Assembly: GCA_030745285.1 (NCBI GenBank)
Contig: JASLOV010000235.1
Location: forward strand, 1-16,453
From: Dehalococcoidia bacterium
GTDB lineage: Bacteria > Chloroflexota > Dehalococcoidia > UBA2979
Reading direction: 5' to 3'
Length of the DNA: 16,453 nt
Shown: positions 7,805 through 15,476 of the stretch, one piece after another
Layout: every line of letters begins with the position of its first letter
Position numbering within the stretch: the stretch's first letter is position 1
Translations under genes and position numbers: made by a program
The notes under the pieces: generated by a model
The model's input: the letters and a program-made list of their open reading frames with translations, nothing else
What the model was told of the DNA's origin: nothing
The model's database searches: none

Positions 7805-8605
7805 CTAGAGCCGCGCGGCGAAGAATTCGCCGACACTCTCGCTGATCTCGCGCTCGAACCCGAGCCAGAAGTGGTCGGCGCCGTCGACAATGCGTGTCTC
7901 GGCGCGTTCGCCCAGCTCGCCGCCGAGCTCGTCGAGCGCCCCCGCCTCGCAGTAGCTGTCCAGGTCACCGGCCATCAGCAGTACCGGGCCGGGGTAGGCG
8001 GCCAGCGTCTGGGAGGGGTCGCGGCCCGTCCCGAGGGGTATCGCGATCAGCGCCAGCGCCGGGATCGCACCGCCGCCGTCGCCGGCCGCCGCGGCGACGG
8101 CGGCCGCCATGCCCGCGCCGAAGGAGTAGCCGGCCAGCCCCACCCGCTCCCCGTCGATCTCGGGCAGCGATGCGGCGTGCGCGAGCGCGGCGCGCACATC
8201 GTCCTGCTCGCCCTTACCGTCATCGTGCGTGCCCCCGCTCCCGCCTGTGCCGCGGAAGTCGAAGCGCAGCGCGGCAAGGCCGTGGCTCACGAGACCCTCG
8301 ACGGCGGCGAGCACGACGTTGCTGTACATGTCGCCGCCCATGCGCGGGTGGGGGTGGCAGACGACGGCCGCCGCGAACGGGCCGTCACCCTCGGGGGTGC
8401 GTAGTTCGCCCGCGAGCGTGAGCTCGCCGCTGGCGATGCGCAGTGTGGTCAGAGGCAGATGGGCCCCCTCAACGGTGATTCCGAGCGCGCCGTCCGGTGC
8501 CCGTCGATGCCGTCTCGATGCGGCGGCGAGACTACCACAGCCCCGGGCGAGCGGCGTCGTCTGCGAGTAGCGAGCGCCTCCACGGGGGCCTCGATTGCCG
8601 CTCAA
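7805..8605 (-). CDS. COG2945-type alpha/beta hydrolase
   Basis: An alpha/beta hydrolase of the COG2945/dienelactone-hydrolase-like type. CHPHPRMGGDMYSNVV is the signature HPHP..GG segment, followed by LRFDFRGTGGSGG. The nucleophile elbow is GYSFGAG (Ser161 from the first possible start), the acid Asp216 in GDLDSYC and the His245 in GADHFWLG. The frame opens at TTG 8605, 19 nt after the DinB stop, but that TTG has no ribosome site and the first 49 residues are Arg/Gly-rich and unlike the family. A CTG at 8458, preceded by GAGGGGG with a 5-nt spacer, would give 217 aa, the normal size, starting PLTTLRIASGELTL. No ATG, GTG or TTG lies in frame between the two. The natural substrate is unknown; it sits in a run of acyl-CoA genes. 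Confidence 0.85.
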   Translation of the reverse strand: MSGNRGPRGGARYSQTTPLARGCGSLAAASRRHRRAPDGALGITVEGAHLPLTTLRIASGELTLAGELRTPEGDGPFAAAVVCHPHPRMGGDMYSNVVLAAVEGLVSHGLAALRFDFRGTGGSGGTHDDGKGEQDDVRAALAHAASLPEIDGERVGLAGYSFGAGMAAAVAAAAGDGGGAIPALALIAIPLGTGRDPSQTLAAYPGPVLLMAGDLDSYCEAGALDELGGELGERAETRIVDGADHFWLGFEREISESVGEFFAARL

Positions 8606-8624
8606 CCGGCCGTGCCGATGCAGC

Positions 8625-9134
8625 CTAGAGCGTGAAGCCGCGCCCGCCCTGCAACCCCTTCAGCACCGCGATCTCGCCGGCGTGGCCGTGGTTGTGGCTG
8701 ACGACGCTCAACAGCACCCTGCTGATCGGCGGCGGCCGCCCCCCGAACTCGACGGCGTGTGCCAGGTCCCCGTCGATCAGCGCGGCCGCCCAGCGATCGC
8801 TCTCCGTCTGGACGGCCCGGGCGTAGCCGCGAAACAGCTCGAGGTCGACGCGGACACGGCGCGCCCAGCCGTCCCAGCCCGGGCCGCTCACCTGGGGCTC
8901 GCTCAGACCGATCCGGCCCGCCCACTCGCCGTCGCAGAGCCGCTCCCCCCCGCGGGCCTCCGCGTTGACGAGCTCGTCCTCGTCGATCACGACGTGGACG
9001 TAGGTCGCGCCGATCGGGTTGGCGGTCCCCGGCGGCAGCCAGTGCAGCTGCTCCGCGGTCACTCCCTCGACCGTCTGCTCGAGCCAGTCGTGCGAGTGCC
9101 GCAGCTCCTCGCGGACGATCGAGGCGGCGTCCAC
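8625..9134 (-). CDS. DinB-family four-helix protein
   Basis: A 169-aa protein of the DinB/YfiT-like fold, a four-helix bundle that usually binds a divalent metal through three His residues. Candidate ligands are His47 in ATYVHV and two of His147, His149 and His151 in VSHNHGHAGE near the C-terminus. The ending AGEIAVLKGLQG is characteristic. Relatives include thiol-dependent S-transferases and many uncharacterised proteins, so a precise role cannot be given. The GTG start at 9134 has no strong ribosome site. It lies 40 nt after the acyl-CoA ligase stop and 19 nt before the next reading frame, consistent with one minus-strand operon. Confidence 0.8.
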   Translation of the reverse strand: MDAASIVREELRHSHDWLEQTVEGVTAEQLHWLPPGTANPIGATYVHVVIDEDELVNAEARGGERLCDGEWAGRIGLSEPQVSGPGWDGWARRVRVDLELFRGYARAVQTESDRWAAALIDGDLAHAVEFGGRPPPISRVLLSVVSHNHGHAGEIAVLKGLQGGRGFTL

Positions 9135-9174
9135 CGTCGTGTGCCCGGTGTTGCGTGCGTTGCTGCGTGCCGCG

Positions 9175-10740
9175 CTAAGCCCCGGCCACGCGGCGTTCGT
9201 GCCCGACCCAGAAGGGCTCGCGCAGCTCGCGTTTCAGTACCTTGCCGCTGGCGTTGCGCGGAATCTCGGCGATGAAGTCGACCGAACGCGGCCGCTCGAA
9301 GCCGCCGAGTTTCTCGTTGCAGAACTCCATCAGCTCCTCGTCGGTCGCCGTCTCGCCCTCGCGCAGCACGACGATCGCCTTCACGGTCTCGCCCCACTGC
9401 TCGTCGGGGATGCCGATCACCGCGACGTCCGCGATCGCGGGGTGGCCGAACAGCGCCGCCTCCACGGTGGCCGGATACACGTTCTCGCCGCCCGAGACGA
9501 TCATGTCCTTCACGCGATCCTGGATGTAGATGTAGCCGTCGTCGTCCAGGCGGCCGGCGTCGCCGGTGTGCATCCACCCGCCCTTGAGCGCGGCGGCAGT
9601 CTCATCCGCCAGGTTCCAGTAGCCGCTCATCATCTGCGGGCCGCGGGCGATCATCTCGCCCACTTCGCCGTTCGGCAGCTCCAGATCGTCCTCGTCGACG
9701 ATGCGCACCTCGGCGCCGAGCACCGCGCGCCCGGCCGAGAGCAGCAGCTCCGGGCGGTCGGTGACGGCGTGCTCGTGGTCGCTGGCGGAGAGCAACGAGA
9801 TCACGGCCGACATCTCCGTCATGCCGTAACCCTGGCCGAAGCTGCACTTGAACGTCGTCATTGCCTGTTTCAGCGTATCGGCGGCGATCGGCGATGCGCC
9901 GTACACCACCATCCGTAGGTCGCTGTACGCGCGGTCGGCGGCGTCGGGCACGAACACCAGGCAGGCCTGGATCATCGCCGGCACCAGCAGCACGATTGCG
10001 ACGTTGTCCTCATCCATCGCTCGAACGACTTCTGGCGGGTTGAAGTCCTCGTGGATCAGCAGACTCGCCCCACCCGAGACGGCGCTGAAGCAGAGGATCG
10101 CACCGGCGGCGTGGTACATCGGCGCCACCACCAGCGCCCGTTCTCCCGCCTCGAACGCCAGTGCACCGACGACGCACTGCTCTACGTTCGAGCAGATCGC
10201 ACGCTGCTGGACCACGGCGCCTTTCGGATGGCCGGTGGTGCCGCTGGTGTACATCTGGTAGGCGTCGTTGCTCTCTTCGATCGTGCGGCCGCACTGTTCC
10301 GCTGGCTGCGCCGCGACCCAGGCGCGGTAGTCGTCCCAGCCGTCCGGGCCCTCACCGATCACGAAGTAGCGCTCGACGCTCGTCAGTTCCGCCTTCAACC
10401 CGTCGATCGCCTCGGCGAACTCCGGGGACGTGATCAGCGCCCGCGCGCCGGAGTCGTTGATGATGTACGCCCACTCCGCCGGAGCGAGGCGGTAGTTGAG
10501 CGGCACCGGCGCCACGCCGGCCTCCGATGCGCCGTAGTAGAACGTCGCGTACTCGACCGAGTTCTTCGAGAGCAGCGCGATGCGCTCGCCGATTTCGAGG
10601 CCGGCCGCGACCAGCGCATTCGCGACCTGGTGTGCCTCGGCGGCTCCCTCGGCGTAGGTCAGGGAGCGCTGGCTGTCGAGCGCGAACTCGCTGTCGGGAT
10701 GCTGGCCGGCCTGGTACTGGAGGTAGTCGTGTAGACGCAT
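9175..10740 (-). CDS. AMP-forming acyl-CoA synthetase/ligase
   Basis: A 521-aa member of the ANL (AMP-binding) superfamily, which activates a carboxylic acid to an acyl-AMP and then an acyl-CoA. All core motifs are present: the P-loop YTSGTTGHPKG at 164-174, GYGMTE at 304-309, HTGDAGRLDDDGY at 391-403, the hinge region DRVKDMIVSGGENVYP, and the catalytic Lys500 in PRNASGKVLKREL. Length is normal for medium- or long-chain fatty-acyl or aromatic acid ligases; the substrate cannot be set from motifs. No signal peptide or membrane segment. ATG start at 10740 with GGGAG 12 nt upstream. It is the first gene of a minus-strand run leading into CoA-transferase pair B, so it may feed that pathway. Confidence 0.93.
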   Translation of the reverse strand: MRLHDYLQYQAGQHPDSEFALDSQRSLTYAEGAAEAHQVANALVAAGLEIGERIALLSKNSVEYATFYYGASEAGVAPVPLNYRLAPAEWAYIINDSGARALITSPEFAEAIDGLKAELTSVERYFVIGEGPDGWDDYRAWVAAQPAEQCGRTIEESNDAYQMYTSGTTGHPKGAVVQQRAICSNVEQCVVGALAFEAGERALVVAPMYHAAGAILCFSAVSGGASLLIHEDFNPPEVVRAMDEDNVAIVLLVPAMIQACLVFVPDAADRAYSDLRMVVYGASPIAADTLKQAMTTFKCSFGQGYGMTEMSAVISLLSASDHEHAVTDRPELLLSAGRAVLGAEVRIVDEDDLELPNGEVGEMIARGPQMMSGYWNLADETAAALKGGWMHTGDAGRLDDDGYIYIQDRVKDMIVSGGENVYPATVEAALFGHPAIADVAVIGIPDEQWGETVKAIVVLREGETATDEELMEFCNEKLGGFERPRSVDFIAEIPRNASGKVLKRELREPFWVGHERRVAGA

Positions 10741-10810
10741 CGTGATGCTCCCGCTCGGTCAACCCTGGCTGCGGCGGGTACGTGCAGCGTCACGTCCTGC
10801 TTCGGGCGCC

Positions 10811-10859
10811 GATATTGCCCCTGTCCGGGCCGCTCCGCAAGGGTCTTCCGGATATTGCC
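10811..10859. repeat. direct repeat GATATTGCC x2 upstream of acyl-CoA ligase
   Basis: Two perfect copies of GATATTGCC lie at 10811-10819 and 10851-10859, 40 bp apart (about four helical turns). They fall in the 152-bp gap between the LiaF-like gene and the ligase start. Read on the minus strand they are GGCAATATC. They stand out as AT-rich islands in GC-rich DNA and could be regulator sites or parts of promoters. Otherwise the gap shows only the ligase ribosome site. Confidence 0.3.
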
Positions 10860-10892
10860 GGTGAACGCCCTCGAAGAACCCGCCAGGCGAGT

Positions 10893-11369
10893 TCAGTCCC
10901 GGTCCACGATCGTGACGTTCGCGCCACCCATGATCGCCAGCACCCGTACGTGCAGTTCGGGCGCGTCAGGCCCCTGCACGTCGGGCACGTTCTTATTCGA
11001 CCCGCCCATCACCGCGGACGATTGCATCGTCACCTTCACGCCCTCCGGCACGATGATGTTGGTCCCGCCCATCAGACAGCCGATGCGGATGGTTGAGCGC
11101 CCGGCGGCGAAGGTCGTCTCCCGCAGGTCGATCTGCGCGCCCCCCATCACGCACAGCAGGCCGCCGTCACGAAACGCGTTCGAGCGAGCCTTGAGCTCGA
11201 TGCCGTCCATCACCAGCACCAACCGGAACTCGTCCGCCTCGGCGGCGACGCGGTTGAGGCCGGTGCGGCTGGCGAGCACGCGCAGCAGCGCGAGCATCGC
11301 CACCAGGCCGAGCCAGAAGCCAAGCCACAGAATCCCGACCATGCGGCCAAGCCGTCGCATCTTGCGCAT
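10893..11369 (-). CDS. LiaF-like membrane protein with MGG repeats
   Basis: A 158-aa protein with one N-terminal membrane helix (residues about 10-33, rich in Leu/Gly/Trp) and a beta-rich C-terminal domain. Four MGG turns at residues 75-77, 100-102, 121-123 and 147-149, each followed by a short beta strand, give a repetitive beta-roll like the LiaF C-terminal (toastrack) domain. LiaF-type proteins sit at the membrane and modulate cell-envelope stress signalling, but no histidine kinase or regulator is adjacent here. The start is ATG 11369 because GAGGGGG lies 6 nt upstream; ATG 11390 would add seven residues without a ribosome site. Its role in this organism is unknown. Confidence 0.72.
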   Translation of the reverse strand: MRKMRRLGRMVGILWLGFWLGLVAMLALLRVLASRTGLNRVAAEADEFRLVLVMDGIELKARSNAFRDGGLLCVMGGAQIDLRETTFAAGRSTIRIGCLMGGTNIIVPEGVKVTMQSSAVMGGSNKNVPDVQGPDAPELHVRVLAIMGGANVTIVDRD

Positions 11370-11669
11370 GTCGTGCCCCCTCAGGCCCATAGCGGCGCAG
11401 TGGTGAGGCCACATAGCCTCGCGCGGGCCAGCCTCGAAGCGCCGCCCCGGGGTCGGCGGGGCCATCTTCGTCCTTCGCCGAGGGCTCACAACCGCCTGCC
11501 CGACCGAGCCGCGACGCTCACAGCCGGCGCCATCCTCGATACGTACGAGGTGCGCGTAGCGCCAGTGCCCTGCGCTCACCGCCTCTGATATGCTCGCAGC
11601 CGCACGGCCATAACGTGACAACTTCCGGGCCCTGGCCCGCTGTCCCGCACCGCCGTTCTCGCGTCGAGT
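11370..11669. promoter_or_regulatory. divergent spacer before the glycan operon
   Basis: This 300-bp stretch separates the LiaF-like gene (minus) from the glycosyltransferase operon (plus) and shows no convincing gene. On the plus strand TGATATGCT (11586-11594) fits an extended -10 element without a clear -35. A near-palindrome, CCTCG-ATACGTA-CGAGG, lies at 11534-11550. A perfect 6-bp inverted repeat, CGGGCC/GGCCCG with a 2-nt loop, is at 11626-11639 in the likely 5' leader. All are candidates only. Confidence 0.3.
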
Positions 11670-12929
11670 TTGGCGAACAGGGGTAGAACGCTGCGCGTCG
11701 CAATGCTGACCTATCGCGGCAACCGCTTTTCCGGCGGACAGGGTGTTTACATCCGCAACCTCTCGCGCGAACTGCACGAGATCGGGCACGAGGTGACCGT
11801 GCTCTCCGGCCCGCCCTACCCCGACGTCGATGAGGGCGTCAGGCTGGTGCGGCTGCGCGGACTTGACCTCTACGCCCGCCTCGGCGAGCGCCTCAACCCG
11901 TTCCACGAGGTGAAGCACCCGATCGACCTCTACGAGTACCTGGGCGTATTCGGCGGCTTCTTTCCGGAGCCGCTGACCTTCGGCATGCGCGCCGTGCGTC
12001 ACCTGCAGCGAAGCAACGGATTCGACATCGTGCACGACAATCAGTCGCTCTCGTACCCGTTGCTCGCGCTGCCGCGCATGGGCATGCCGGTGGTGGCGTC
12101 CGTGCACCATCCGATCCACGTCGATCGCGACATGCAGCTGGCCGCCACGCCGACCTGGCGGGAGCGCTGGCGGCTCCGTCGCTGGTACTCGTTCCTCGGC
12201 ATGCAGAGCCTCGTCTCGCGGCGCATGCCGATGCTGATCACACCCTCGGACAACTCGCGTCGCGATGTTGGCCGTACCCACCGCGTGCCGCTCGAGCGCA
12301 TCCGTCGGGTCTACATCGGCGTCGACAGCGAGCGTTTTCGGCGCCCGAGCGGCATCGAGTCACGGCCGCACCGCGTGGTCGTCGTCACCAGCGCCGACAC
12401 CGCGCTGAAGGGACTCAGCGACTTCTGGGGGGCTATCCAGCGCATCGCTGCCGCCCGCCCGATCGAGGTGCAGGTCGTCGGCTCGCCGCGCGACCCGGAG
12501 GCGACCGCCGCCGACCTGCGACGGCGCGGCATCGCCGACCGCGTCGAGTTCCTCGGCAAGGTCGAACTCTGGCGCCTGGTTGAGGCCTATTCCTCCGCCA
12601 CCGTTGTGGTCATGCCCTCGCACTACGAGGGCTTCGGCCTGCCGGCCGTGGAGGCGATGGCCTGCGAGGTGCCGGTCGTCGCCTACGACACCAGCTCGCT
12701 GCCCGAGGTGATCGGCACCGACGGCGTCGCGGGGCGGCTGGCGCCGCTCGGTGACCAGGAGGCGCTGGCGCGGGAGATCTGCCGTTATCTCGATGACCCC
12801 GAAGCGGCGGCACGGGCGGGCAGAGCGGGCCGCGAACGCGTGCTCGAGCACTTCAACTGGCGTAAGACCGCGCACGAGACCGCCGCGCTCTACGAGGAGG
12901 CGCTGGGCGGCGAACCGCCGGCGTGCTGA
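11670..12929 (+). CDS. GT4-family glycosyltransferase
   Basis: A 419-aa GT-B glycosyltransferase of family 4, which transfers a sugar from a nucleotide donor to an acceptor with retention. The N-terminal domain opens with LRVAMLTYRG and GGQGVYIRNLSREL (acceptor/loop region at 22-35). The C-terminal donor domain has the LKG segment (K247) and the EX7E motif E320-E328 in SHYEGFGLPAVEA. No membrane segment; cytosolic or membrane-associated. The frame opens at TTG 11670, which lacks a ribosome site. CTG at 11691 (giving MRVAML) has AGGGG at 11679-11683 with a 7-nt spacer and matches where the family normally begins. It overlaps the methyltransferase by 7 nt and heads a five-gene operon. Donor and acceptor are unknown. 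Confidence 0.92.
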   Translation: MANRGRTLRVAMLTYRGNRFSGGQGVYIRNLSRELHEIGHEVTVLSGPPYPDVDEGVRLVRLRGLDLYARLGERLNPFHEVKHPIDLYEYLGVFGGFFPEPLTFGMRAVRHLQRSNGFDIVHDNQSLSYPLLALPRMGMPVVASVHHPIHVDRDMQLAATPTWRERWRLRRWYSFLGMQSLVSRRMPMLITPSDNSRRDVGRTHRVPLERIRRVYIGVDSERFRRPSGIESRPHRVVVVTSADTALKGLSDFWGAIQRIAAARPIEVQVVGSPRDPEATAADLRRRGIADRVEFLGKVELWRLVEAYSSATVVVMPSHYEGFGLPAVEAMACEVPVVAYDTSSLPEVIGTDGVAGRLAPLGDQEALAREICRYLDDPEAAARAGRAGRERVLEHFNWRKTAHETAALYEEALGGEPPAC

Positions 12930-13696
12930 CGCTCGACTACGACCGGCTGGGGCTGCGCCCCGGCGAGCGGGTGCTGGACATTGGCTGCGGCGAGGGCCGG
13001 CACTCGTTCGAGGCGTACCGCCGGGGCGCATCGCTGGTCGTCGCGCTCGACCTCGACGCCGGTGCGGTGACGTCGACGGCGCGCATGCTCCGCACGATGC
13101 GGGCGGAGGGCGAGGCTGGCAGGCAGGCTGCCGCGGTGAACGGCGACGCCAACCGGCTGCCGTTCCCGGACGCCGCCTTCGACCGCGTGATCTGCTCTGA
13201 GACGCTGGAACACATCGATAGCGATCGGGTCGCGATCGCCGAGCTCGCGCGCGTGCTGCGCCCGGGCGGGCGGGTGGGCATCTCCGTCCCCCGTCGCTTC
13301 CCGGAGCAGGTCTGCTGGGCGCTCTCGCGCGAGTACCGGGAGACCCCCGGCGGCCACGTGCGCATCTATCGCGCCTCGCAACTCGAACGTGCCGTCGCGG
13401 CCACCGGGCTGACGTCGGTGGGGCGTCACCACGCCCACGCCCTGCACAGCCCCTACTGGTGGGTGCGGTGTGTTCTCGGCGCGCCCGAGGATGGCGCGTG
13501 GCTCTCCCGCCAGTACGAGCGACTGCTCGTCTGGGACATCGAGCACGCCCCCACCTCGCTCAGTACCGCCGAGCGGTTGCTGAACCCGCTGCTGGGCAAG
13601 AGTGTGGTCCTCTACTTCGACCGTCCGGTGATTGCCCGCAGCGAGAAGCCGGGCACCGAGCGGCCTCAGCCCGAGGCCGCGGTAGCGGGCCCGTGA
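12923..13696 (+). CDS. class I SAM-dependent methyltransferase (Methyltransf_11 type)
   Basis: A 257-aa Rossmann-fold methyltransferase. Motif I is VLDIGCGEG (17-25), the ribose-binding acid is in ALDLD (41-45), D75 in NGDANRLPF is the adenine-side acid, and SETLEHI followed by RVLRPGGRV are the later motifs typical of small-molecule or lipid/sugar methyltransferases. The GTG start at 12923 overlaps the glycosyltransferase stop by 7 nt, and its own stop overlaps the next start (GTGA), so all three are coupled. The likely substrate is the product of the neighbouring glycosyltransferase, but that is inference. The Pro/Glu-rich last 15 residues are probably disordered. Confidence 0.9.
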   Translation: MLTLDYDRLGLRPGERVLDIGCGEGRHSFEAYRRGASLVVALDLDAGAVTSTARMLRTMRAEGEAGRQAAAVNGDANRLPFPDAAFDRVICSETLEHIDSDRVAIAELARVLRPGGRVGISVPRRFPEQVCWALSREYRETPGGHVRIYRASQLERAVAATGLTSVGRHHAHALHSPYWWVRCVLGAPEDGAWLSRQYERLLVWDIEHAPTSLSTAERLLNPLLGKSVVLYFDRPVIARSEKPGTERPQPEAAVAGP

Positions 13697-14772
13697 CCGT
13701 CTCCGACTCCGTGAGCCCGACCAGCGCCAGCGGCCCGATCAGCCCCGGCGGCCCGGCCAGCGCCGCCGACGCGCATGCGGCGGTCGCCGCCGCCGTCGAG
13801 TTCGTCGCCGCCCACCAGTGCAGCGACGGCTCGATCCCGGAGGCGCCCGGCGGCAAGCTCGACCCTTGGGACCATGTCGAGTGCGCGATGGCGCTCGATG
13901 CCGGCGGCCGCACGGCCGAGGCGGAGCGGGCGTACCGCTGGCTGCGGGACGTACAGCACGACGATGGCAGCTTCTGGGCCGCCTACCGCGACGGCACGCC
14001 ACACGATCGCACGAAGGACGCGAACATCGGCTCCTACCTCGCGGTCGGCGTCTGGCACCACTACATGGTCACCGGCGGCGGCCGCTTCCTGCGTGAGCTG
14101 TGGCCGGCCGTGCGCGGCGCGATCGAGTTCGCGCTCGAATTGCAGGCGGAGCACGGCGGCATCTACTGGGCGCGCGATGAGCGCGGCGGCATCTGGAAGG
14201 ACTGCCTGATCGCGGGCTCCTCGTCCGTGCGCGCCGCGATCGTCTGCGGCGAACGCATCGCCGGGCTGCTGGGCGAGCCGCAGGCCGCTAGATGGCGCGA
14301 GCGCCGGCTGCGGTTGGATGCGACTCTGCGAGGACGCGAGGGCGAGTTCGGCTGGTCGTGGGAACCGAAGGCGCGCTTCGCCATGGACTGGTACTACCCG
14401 GTGCTCTGCGGCGTGATCGGCGGGCGCGACGCCCGGCGGCGCCTCGATAGCCGCCGTGTCCGCTTCGTGCGCCCCGGGCTCGGCTGCCGCTGCAACGACG
14501 ACCGGCCGTGGGTGACGGTGGCGGAGAGTTGCGAGCTGGCGATCACGCTCGATGCCATCGACCGGGCGGCGGCCGGCAAGCAGCTGCTTGCCTGGCAACT
14601 CGGCCACCAGGAGCCGGACGGCGGGTTGCGCATGGGCACCGCTCCCGGATGGGGCGCGTGGCCGGAGCACGAGCGGCCCTCGTGGACCGCCGCCGTGCTC
14701 GTGCTCGCCGCCGACGCGCTCTACGACCTCAGCCCCGGCGGCGGGCTCTTCCGCTCGCTCCAGGACGCCTGA
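13693..14772 (+). CDS. toroid-fold protein, prenyltransferase/cyclase-like
   Basis: A 359-aa protein starting at GTG 13693, which overlaps the preceding stop as GTGA; the frame is open further upstream, but that part is antisense-free overlap with the methyltransferase and not expected to be used. After a Ser/Pro/Gly-rich tail (1-25) come repeated helix-turn units with QW-like turns: CSDGSIPE (43-50), QHDDGSFW (88-95) and HQEPDGGLRMG (305-315). Such (alpha/alpha)6 barrels occur in terpene cyclases, prenyltransferase beta-subunits and several glycosidases. The DXDD motif of squalene-hopene cyclase is not seen. Trp- and Asp/Glu-rich segments (158-170, 278-281) could line a sugar-binding cleft, so a glycosidase or glycan-binding role is as likely as prenyl chemistry. 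Context points to glycan assembly. Exact function unknown. Confidence 0.8.
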   Translation: MTVSDSVSPTSASGPISPGGPASAADAHAAVAAAVEFVAAHQCSDGSIPEAPGGKLDPWDHVECAMALDAGGRTAEAERAYRWLRDVQHDDGSFWAAYRDGTPHDRTKDANIGSYLAVGVWHHYMVTGGGRFLRELWPAVRGAIEFALELQAEHGGIYWARDERGGIWKDCLIAGSSSVRAAIVCGERIAGLLGEPQAARWRERRLRLDATLRGREGEFGWSWEPKARFAMDWYYPVLCGVIGGRDARRRLDSRRVRFVRPGLGCRCNDDRPWVTVAESCELAITLDAIDRAAAGKQLLAWQLGHQEPDGGLRMGTAPGWGAWPEHERPSWTAAVLVLAADALYDLSPGGGLFRSLQDA

Positions 14773-14806
14773 GCCGCCGGGCGCAGCGACCGGGACGGGT
14801 GGCCCA

Positions 14807-15454
14807 ATGGCAGAGATGGACGAGCGGTTGCGGCGACTGGCCGCCGATGCCATCGGCTTCATGCCCGAGCGCGAAGGGCTGGCGCTCTATGAGGCGGCGT
14901 GCGCAGTCGCCGCCAGCGGTCCGCTGCTCGAAGTCGGCTCGTACTGCGGCAAGTCGGCCCTCTACCTCGGCGCGGCGGCACGGCAGGCCGGGACGCTGCT
15001 CTACAGCGTCGACCACCACCGCGGCTCGGAAGAGAACCAGGCCGGCTGGGAACACCACGACGAACGCCTAGTCGACCCCGACAGCGGCCGCATGGATACG
15101 CTGCCGTTCTTCCGCCGCACGATCGAAGGCGCCGGGCTGGAGCAGACGGTCGTCGCGATCGTCGGCGAGTCGCCCGCCGTCGCCCGCCACTGGCGCACGC
15201 CGCTCGCGCTCGTCTTCATCGACGGCGGCCACGCGGAGCAGCACGCGCAGGCCGACTACGAGGGCTGGGCCCGCTGGGTGGCGGGCGACGGGCTGCTGCT
15301 GATCCACGATGTCTTCCCCGACCCAGCGGATGGCGGGCAGGCGCCCTTCCATATCTACGAGCGCGCGCTATCCTCGGGCGAGTTCGAGGAGCGACGAGTG
15401 GTCGGCTCGCTGCGCGTGCTCGGGCGCGTCAGCGGCGGGTCCGACCCGGGGTGA
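14807..15454 (+). CDS. class I SAM-dependent methyltransferase (Methyltransf_24 type)
   Basis: A 215-aa methyltransferase of the compact type that resembles O- and sugar methyltransferases. Motif I is LLEVGSYCGKS (40-50), D69 in YSVDHH is the ribose-side acid, and FIDGGH (138-142) and IHDVFPDP (167-174) supply acidic residues often used for metal or substrate binding in this group. The ATG at 14807 is preferred over ATG 14816; the open frame further upstream overlaps the toroid gene and is not credible. It lies 34 nt after the toroid gene and 22 nt before the cupin, on the same strand. It differs in type from the first methyltransferase of the operon, so the two probably modify different positions. 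Confidence 0.88.
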   Translation: MAEMDERLRRLAADAIGFMPEREGLALYEAACAVAASGPLLEVGSYCGKSALYLGAAARQAGTLLYSVDHHRGSEENQAGWEHHDERLVDPDSGRMDTLPFFRRTIEGAGLEQTVVAIVGESPAVARHWRTPLALVFIDGGHAEQHAQADYEGWARWVAGDGLLLIHDVFPDPADGGQAPFHIYERALSSGEFEERRVVGSLRVLGRVSGGSDPG

Positions 15455-15476
15455 GAAGCACAACGAGGAGGGCATC

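Noticed and set aside
6467..8404. A 645-codon open frame on the plus strand
   Set aside because: It runs antisense to two well-supported CoA-transferases and a hydrolase, is rich in Arg/Ala/His with no domain, and has no ribosome site. Long antisense frames are expected at this GC content.
11391..12281. Long N-terminal extension of the LiaF-like frame
   Set aside because: The open frame reaches 12281 but is antisense to the glycosyltransferase; the ribosome site before ATG 11369 and the membrane helix fix the real start.
13666..14862. A 398-codon open frame on the minus strand
   Set aside because: It is antisense to the toroid gene, whose own motifs and operon overlaps are clear.
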